Source: Aquatica leii
Lineage: Eukaryota > Arthropoda > Insecta > Coleoptera > Lampyridae
NCBI GenBank assembly: GCA_035610365.1
Contig: CM069433.1
Span: forward strand, 169,958,882-170,022,881
Length of the DNA: 64,000 nucleotides
Reading direction: 5' to 3'
A program made the position numbers and the translations under genes. The first letter of the stretch is position 1, and every line of letters begins with the position of its first letter. The notes under the pieces are model-generated. The model saw only the letters and a program-made list of their open reading frames with translations. It was not told the DNA's origin and ran no database searches. Shown piece by piece: positions 57,279-64,000 of the stretch.

Positions 57279-58850
57279 TTGGGAAATCTCGTTAAAACTT
57301 TAACATCGTACCATTTTCTAAAGTATCATAATTTAGTACATATGGAAGTAAAGTGTTTGTTCAGCGATGAATTGGAGTATGAACTTAAAATTCGGGGAAT
57401 GGAGTATGCATGTGGTATGACAGTCGCACAGAGACGTAAATTGTTAAATTCTATTTTTAAAAAAGAAAATTACTTTAATATTTCTGTTCTAACGGATTTG
57501 TCGATGCTTTTCAATCTGAAGTCGATGCGTGTAAGGCCAAGATTACTTCTATCAAAACGGAGCTTGCTGATCTAGTTAATCAATCTCATCCGAAGGATTT
57601 AACTCAAGCTCCTCATTTCGCTCAACGTATCGATCGTATTCCTGTCGGTGAAGAGAAGGATGAATATGCCGTAGACGATCTTAGAACGGCTGCTAGTAAT
57701 ACTTTTGTTGACCTTGCTTCTTTATCTGTCGCTGGTGAACCGTGTGATGCAGTCCAATTCACACCTATCGCTTTACCAAAACCGGGACTTCTTGTTATGC
57801 CTGGTCCTTGTGTTCCTGAGACTGAAGGTGGTTTTGCCAACAGGTTAGCAGGTTAATTAGATGCCAGTCTTTAACGTCTTGAAAATAGTCGACGTAGTCA
57901 CGTACCTATTTGTAAATGGAGAGTTCTTTCTCAGGTACAGAAGATAGTATGTCTATACTTGCTTAATTTTAGGAGTCAATTTATGCAAAGTGTTTGGTAT
58001 TAACGCTAATTTTGTAACTGATAAATTTACTGTTAGTAGCGCTTTTACCTTGCCGCAGACAATTAGTGTCGAGGATCTAAGCGTAAACCAACAAATTCGC
58101 TTAAATTCCGTAGTCCACGCTTTACAAAACTAGCACTCACCTCGTAGAACATCATATTGATACCGGAGACGGAACTCCCATTAAGCATCGCTACTTCGTT
58201 CTCTCGCCTGCAATGCAAGCCTATGTTGACACTTAATTAGATGCTATGTTGGCCGCTGGAATCATGGGTAAATCAAAATCACCTTGAGCTTCACTTATGT
58301 TACTCGTTAAAAAGTCTGATGGTTTGTACCGACTTTGTTTGGACGGAAGAAAACTTAACAACGTGACCAAAAAAGATTCTTACCCTACACCATACGTTTC
58401 TAGTATTTTAGACCATCTTAATGGTAAACGTTTTGTATCATCGATCGACCTTAAGAAAGCTTTTTGGCAAATCCCGCTTACCACAAAGTCATTTGACAAA
58501 AATACATTCACAGTTCCAAGGCGTGTATTATTCGAATATGTTGTACTTCCCTTTGGTATTCCTAACGCTCTAGCCGCACAACAAAGGCTGATGGATAAAT
58601 TATTCAGCCCATTTAGACGATATTGTTTTAGTTTTCAGTACGTTTGAAGAACATGTTTAACTCCTTAAGGAAGTAAATAAGAAATTATCGTATGCTAATT
58701 TGACCATAAATTTCAAAAAATGATATGATTGACAAGCATGGATTGCGTACTGACCCTTTGAAGGTAGAAGCTATTGTCAATTTTTCTAAGCCAAAGACTA
58801 GCATTGATATTAAACGATTTTTGGGAATGTGCTCATGGTACAGTCAAATT
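57279..58850 (+). pseudogene. Third Ty3/gypsy remnant: gag fragment and RT
   Basis: A gag N-terminal frame with FSDELEYELKIRGME (57279-57575) is followed by a decayed stretch and then RT at 58297-58647: VKKSDGLYRLCLDGRKLN, SYPTPYVSSILD, SIDLKKAFWQIPL and LPFGIPNA. The frame slips before the catalytic pair (DDIVLVF is in the next frame, with His before DD). RTDPLKVEAIVNF and DIKRFLGMCSWY close the piece at about 58850. The foldback array begins exactly there, and the RNase H and integrase are missing. Confidence 0.75.
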
Positions 58851-58851
58851 T

Positions 58852-59931
58852 AGTGTAAGTTAAGAAACGCTAACCTTTTTTCACTTTTTTACAATCTTTA
58901 TTTTTGTTATTTAATTGTGCTTATTTTGTACTAAATTGTGCTGATTTTATTTTTAATTGTGTTTAACTTTAAATTTATAAAAAAATCAAAACAAAGTCGG
59001 AAGCTTAACTGCTAGCCCCCGTTTTTTTCATTTATTTACGATTTTTTGTTTATTAGTTGTACTTGTTTTGTACTTAATTGTGCCGTTATTATTTTTAACT
59101 GTGCTCAATTTTAAATTAAATTAAATTAAAGCAAATCTTGTGTTATATTGTGCTAATGTAATTTTGAACAGTGCTTAATTTAAAATAAATAAAAAATCGG
59201 AACAAGGACGAGGTTTAACTTGTTTGTCAATGTTTAAAATTTTGTTTATTTAGTTGTGCTTGTTTTGTGCTAAATTGCGTCGTTATTAGTATTTCTTTAA
59301 CTTATTTTTAAATTGCTAAAAAAAACTTAAGCATTACTACCTTCATTTTAATTTATTTACCATATTTTATGCTTGTGTACTTGTGCTCGTTTTGTAGAAA
59401 ATTATGCTAATGTTAAATTAAAATAAACGATTTTTGGATTTGCTTTAATTTTATTTTACAGTTTAAAATTGAACCATGTTAAAAATAATAATGGCACAAT
59501 TGAGCACAAAACAAGCACAATTATGTAAGCGCAAAAAATATTATTAAAAAATGTAAAGAACGTCAAACTAGCGGTGAAGTTAACCCCCGACTTTTTTTTA
59601 TCAATTTAAAATTAAGCACAATTAAAAATAATATTAGCACAATTTAGTACAAAACAAGTACAATTAAATAAGTAACAAATAATGTAAATAATTTAAAAAA
59701 CAGTGAGTTGGCAGACATATAAGTATAAAGATTATGTTTAAATTTTTTTCTCGGTTTAAAAATAAACTTAATTCAATTTAATGTTAACCACATAGCACAA
59801 AAACGAGCACAATTGAACAAGTAAAAAATTAAATAGAAAACGGAAAGCTAATGGTTAAGTTAACCCCCTGATTTGTTTTAATTATTTTTATTAGCACAAT
59901 TTAGCACACAACGAGCACAATTCATTACACT
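58852..59931. repeat. Foldback structure: inverted arrays of an AATTGTGCT-rich unit
   Basis: The left half (58852-59430) holds about three to four diverged units, each with one or two AATTGTGCTxxTTTTGTGCTAA-type blocks, a TTAAATTTAAA stretch, and a GGTTTAACTxxTAxCCCCCG-like joint. The right half (59490-59931) holds the same words in reverse complement (TTAGCACAATTTAGCAC..., GCTAATGGTTAAGTTAACCCCC). The outer tips share AGTGTAA. The symmetry centre is near 59450. The organisation resembles Foldback-type elements with repeat-built terminal inverted repeats. No ORF. Confidence 0.6.
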
Positions 59932-59934
59932 GGA

Positions 59935-62455
59935 ATATTATTTAAGAAATGAAAGTGTGGTGATAACTTGCCCAAGCTGGTAGTGCAATTACTATACAGG
60001 ACAAATTTGCTTGGATAAAGGATTTAAGATTTTTTAATGCTCTGTGATTTCTCAAAGTTTAATTTATCGACAACTTCAAAGTTTTTTCTATAATAAATTG
60101 CAATTTCTAAGTACCCCAAAAACTAATAATCGGTGCAGGCAGGAATGGCATGTCTTGGACAATTTCAGTTGGAGACGATTTGGCGCTTTCTGAAATATTT
60201 TTTAACATTTGATATCAAGTTTTTTACCTTAGTTTAAATAAACCAAATCTTTATGCAATTTGTAAAACATGTGCCAAATACCTTAATATGTAGAATTGTT
60301 TTTTCAAAACAATATTTTTAATTCTTGCAATGTTTTACACATACCTATAGGGCGTACCACAGTCTATATACCGGGTGTCTCACGATGACCGTCGGTTAGA
60401 AGTATATGAAGTTAAAGCTAGAAATTTAAAATTTGGCACATGCGACTTGCCATGTTTATTCTATTAAATAAAAATATTTTCCAAATGGCAGCACTTCCCG
60501 AAATACCGGAAGTGAGCATCAACATCTTTATTTTAAATACAAACCAGACAATTTTTTTCACACTTTGATGTCATAGAATGTTTAGTATGTATGCTAAAAA
60601 TAATAGGCGTATCAATTGTAATTGTTGAGAAAAAAAATTTTAAAATCTTGTTTAGGAAATAAAATTGAAAATTGAAAGTGGTAAAAGTTGCGGAAATGGG
60701 ATTTTAGGTTCTCAATGTCAGAAAACAGACACAATTTTTTGTTAACAATTCATTTTAATCAATTCCTGCTTATTATTATTTTTCACTGTTTTTGTATCTA
60801 CTCTAAAAAATAAGTTTATTTTAAAAAACTATACTTTTGCAACAAGTAATGTTTAATTCATTTAGAAAAATTGCAATTTTAATTAATATAAATAAATAGC
60901 ATACAAATATAAAATATTTTACATATATAATTAGGAATTAAGTTTTAATTAAATAATCAATCAATCAATTGACAGGAGAAGTGAAACCTGCACTAGTTAA
61001 TAATTCTAGTAGTTTTTTCCTAACTATATAAATTATGTTTAATAAGATTTGCATTTATGACATATATTTTAAACTTTACATATTTATGCAAAGATTAAGT
61101 CACTTTTGCTTTTGTAGTTAAGACCACATAATGCATTTATACTTCATCTGGAAAAAGTTTATCGCCGAATCGAAGTTGCTAATGCCTAATTTATGTTATT
61201 ACCATAATACTAGTATAAAACCGGTTAACAAAAGTGCACATTTTTTGCTAAAGTTAATCTTATTTTTAATAGCTCCTTCTAATGGGAGTTTAGATTTTTG
61301 ATCGTTAACCTCTGTGTCTAGGCGTGTCTTCTAAATCTAAAGCCAGAAAAATAAATGCCAAATATTGTTTTAAATTATAATGTTTATAGTTTTATGCAAC
61401 CGTTTATTTATACAACAATAATTTTTTTATGTAGCTAGTTTATGTCTAAACAACATTATAATTCCATAAATTAATTGAACCGGCTTTGTTTTAAGTTTTA
61501 AGAAATATTAAAGCTTAAATTTCAATGCTTAATACGTACGTATAAATCTAAATTAAACATTGTTAAAATTTAATTTCATAGATGAAACAGCAATAGTAGA
61601 AATTTCAAATTAAATGATACATAGTCCCAAGCAAATTTTTCCAATAGGTTGACATAAAAAATCAAAAGCTTCAGTACCACGGAATCACCATGCATGAGCT
61701 CTGTTGGCCCGTGGATCCAATCAAAACGCAGCATATTAACGTTCTTGGGGGCAAGAAACTATTGCAATATTATCATAAATTATAAATTAATACTTGTTTA
61801 TTAACATTTTTTTGCATAATTATACCTTTGGCTTATTCTATGTTTTATTAAAAAGATGCTACTAAAATAATAATTAATATCAAGTTTTTACGTTTTTTAC
61901 AATTTTTTAACTAAGAATGACAAATAGTTGTGTTAACCAAGTCTTGTTTCGCCCAAATTTGTTTTGATTTTTGAACTTTAACACACATTATTTGCATAAT
62001 TTTTTTAACTGAATTTTAGTTAATTTTTACGACTTAACTTCCAGCCGCAAAATAGCGGTGAAAGTGAACCTTAAACAATCTTTAATTGTTGGGGTTATTA
62101 AAAAGTATGCTAAAACTGAAAAAATGACAGCAAACAACGTAATCAATAATGAAACGAATTCTTAAGTTCAGCGTAGTACTAAAAACAGAAAATCTAGCAA
62201 AAACAGTTGCATTTCACAGGATAACAAACATTTAGACTGAAGCTATAGTTGTACGCGCGTACACTGTTGCAGTGGTTTGGACTAAAAAACACAAAAATTG
62301 AACCATAACAATCAAACAAAAATGTTCAATTTAGTAATGAATTGAATTTCACTATCAATAGTAGAACTGTTTTTTTTAATTTTATGTTAAATGAACTAAT
62401 AATCATATAATATCAATAAATTGAGTCATATTCTTTAACAAAATCTACGGGGTTT
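59935..62455. other. AT-rich stretch with one short unclassified repeat-like block
   Basis: At 60374-60520 a block with CCGGGTGTCTCACGATGACC and the near-palindrome ACTTCCCG...CCGGAAGT looks like part of a dispersed element, but no second copy is in the window. Otherwise no motif. Confidence 0.4.
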
Positions 62456-62461
62456 TAAACT

Positions 62462-62580
62462 TGCCCCACATTTGGCGTCAAATTGTAACGTTAGCCCCTT
62501 TCCTTACGTTGAGCGTTACATTGTAATGTTAATTAGACGTTGTTTCCCAAATTGTAACGTTAGTTAAATTTTCTTATTTA
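62462..62580 (-). other. Possible LTR edge with primer-binding-site-like sequence
   Basis: On minus, AACGTTACA is followed by ATT and TGACGCCAAATGTGGGGC, which agrees at 15 of 18 positions with TGGCGCCCAACGTGGGGC. TAACGTTACAATTTG occurs twice about 65 bp apart. No coding sequence accompanies it. Confidence 0.3.
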
Positions 62581-62599
62581 AAATTTTATAAGCTTTAAT

Positions 62600-63960
62600 T
62601 ATTGCTTCGGCAACTTTTAATTAATAAATGAGACCTCTTTCTCCAAAAACTTCTTGGTCAACTTTTCGATTTTTTACAATAATAAAAAATGTATACTAAA
62701 CAAATTTATACTGCCTTATTATATATGAATAACGAAATCTCTGCCTAATTGGGATCCTATGTCCAAACAAACACAAAATACGATACGATATTTATGAAAT
62801 ATAAACAACATCTTAAAAACCTAATCTCTTATAGATAAAACATTGGCAGTTAGGTACGGCGTCTCACTGAAAACCATGTAATCTCGGTCGTCTTCAAAAG
62901 AACGGATTTTCTTTACTACTAATTATTAACGACTGTTTAGATCACTTTTGCTAGCAAACCACCAGTACGCTAGTAGGCTACGATTACGCTAGCAAACTGT
63001 GAGACTGATTCCGATAGGATTGTGAACCATTGACTTCCGCTACGTCAAATAAAATATGTATTTAGTTATGCACTTTCATGTAATTACTAGAATATTTACG
63101 GATAAATAGAATTAATTAGTAATACACAAGTCAAAATTCAAGAATTATAGATTAGGTAATTAAGCTAATTCTCGATTAAATAATATTTTATTTTTATTCG
63201 AGCAGATAAACCATGATTAACTATTGCAAAATAATTAAAAAATTGTTTATACTTATTCTTATCAGTTTAATTATAAACGATACTTATCATTATTATTGAA
63301 TTAAAAAAGAATAATTATACTTTAAATTATATGGTTGCATTTAAAATTACTAAGTTAAAAATACTTTGATTTATATTCTTTTGTGTTTTCTATGACTTTG
63401 AACTAAAATTGCCGGCGTCAAAAAAGCTCGCGACATACAGTATCTGCGTCAAATCACCTTCGCGTCAAAAAGTTAGCGTCAAAAAGTGCACGACAAAACA
63501 ACGGTAGACCGTACTTATAATACTCATGTCTTCTTTAATTTTTGTAATTGATTCTTCAACTGTTTCTAATTTATTTTCTACAGGAATTACATGCGACTAC
63601 ATAATTTTGATTTTTTAAGTCAACCTCAAAGATTTTTTTTATTTAATTTAATTTTTGTATCAATAACGCTAAACATTTTTGACCTCAGTTTTTGCTTTGT
63701 ATTATCAATGCTTTTATTTGTTTTTTGGAATTTAATATCTATCATCTGTTTTATTTTCATATTTATGCCGCGTTCATTTCAATAGACGTTTTAATCATTT
63801 CTAACATTTCTACAAAATTAACGTGCTCCGTTTGTTTTATTAACTTTTATGATTTTAAAAGCATGCAAAAAACAAAAACATTTTTTATTTTTATTTTAGC
63901 AAACGCCTAAAAAATATATATAAATATGAGACAAAGTTAAAATAGAACAACTTTGATAAC
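62600..63960. other. AT-rich stretch; short GCGTCAAAAAG direct repeats
   Basis: Four GCGTCAAA words occur at 63414-63490 (two as GCGTCAAAAAG). ORFs at 63591-63910 are A/T-rich with hydrophobic low-complexity content and no motif. Confidence 0.4.
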
Positions 63961-63966
63961 AAATTC

Positions 63967-64000
63967 AGGTTTCCATTCTGGATACTTCCCGTGTTGTCGT
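63967..64000 (+). repeat. Start of a second copy of the 14-kb hairpin repeat
   Basis: CAGGTTTCCA and CATTCTGGATACTTCCCGTG then TTGTCGT resemble 14027-14088 (CAGGTTTCCA..., ATTCTGTATAATTCCTGTG, TTGTCGT), with a gap. Cut by the window end. Confidence 0.35.

Noticed and set aside
57622-57840. Minus ORF of 72 aa in the third gypsy
   Set aside because: It is antisense to the decayed gag region and has no independent support.
58852-59931. Considered as a CRISPR-like or satellite array
   Set aside because: The units are diverged, inverted about a centre, and lack identical short repeats with regular spacers. The genome is eukaryotic.

Overview
The window looks like intergenic DNA from an arthropod, most likely an insect. 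It is very AT-rich and contains mariner/Tc1 with a DUF4817-type N-terminus, piggyBac, PIF/Harbinger with a MADF partner, hAT/ZBED5-like, Penelope-like, CR1/Jockey-group LINE, copia and several Ty3/gypsy elements. I found no tRNA, rRNA or CRISPR array, and no host gene I would defend. Nearly every recognisable ORF belongs to a transposable element (TE), and most are broken.

Layout. 0-2.2 kb: a pogo/Tigger-type end, then a decayed hAT (ZBED5-like) transposase. 2.4-4.1 kb: a minus-strand Penelope-like reverse transcriptase (RT) remnant with a decayed hammerhead-like motif upstream. 5.2-7.5 kb: a minus-strand LINE split by a ~0.9 kb non-autonomous element, which recurs at 24.3-25.2 kb. 9.2-11.3 kb: a GC-tipped repeat, a Tc1-like end and a dispersed repeat. 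12.3-14.9 kb: a segment bracketed by AAGATGTC/AGACGTCT-rich clusters, with a perfect 21-bp inverted repeat inside. 15.3-19.5 kb: a nearly complete CR1-like LINE with a PHD-finger ORF1 and an (ATT)n tail, abutting a Tc1-like 3' end. 23.3-26.3 kb: a mariner and a Tc1 pseudogene. 26.4-28.6 kb: a PIF/Harbinger element with TAA target-site duplications (TSDs). 29.2-31.0 kb: a repeat split by a LINE fragment. 31.2-31.9 kb: a Tc1-like fragment. 32.9-33.8 kb: a hAT miniature element with a perfect 8-bp TSD.

34.0-43.0 kb holds the best-preserved element: a 9.03-kb Ty3/gypsy retrotransposon on the minus strand. It has ~1.85-kb LTRs differing at about ten places by eye, a 4-bp TSD, a polypurine tract, a candidate primer-binding site, open gag and open pol. 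A textbook -1 frameshift signal (GGGAAAC, 8-nt spacer, 10-bp stem) lies exactly in the 19-nt gag/pol overlap.

45.4-52.8 kb is a nested pile. A decayed copia element is interrupted by a 249-bp inverted-repeat element carrying hammerhead-type ribozyme motifs, and again by a 3.4-kb decayed gypsy with short LTRs. 54-55 kb: piggyBac remnant. 57.2-58.9 kb: a third gypsy remnant, cut by a 1.08-kb foldback structure built from inverted arrays of a unit rich in AATTGTGCT. The rest, to 64 kb, is AT-rich with a few short repeats.

The candidates for something undescribed are the head-to-head hammerhead element, the foldback array, the two-copy element that keeps a short exon and splice donor, and the frameshift signal of the young gypsy element. 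All alignments were done by eye, so family names rest on motifs rather than searches.
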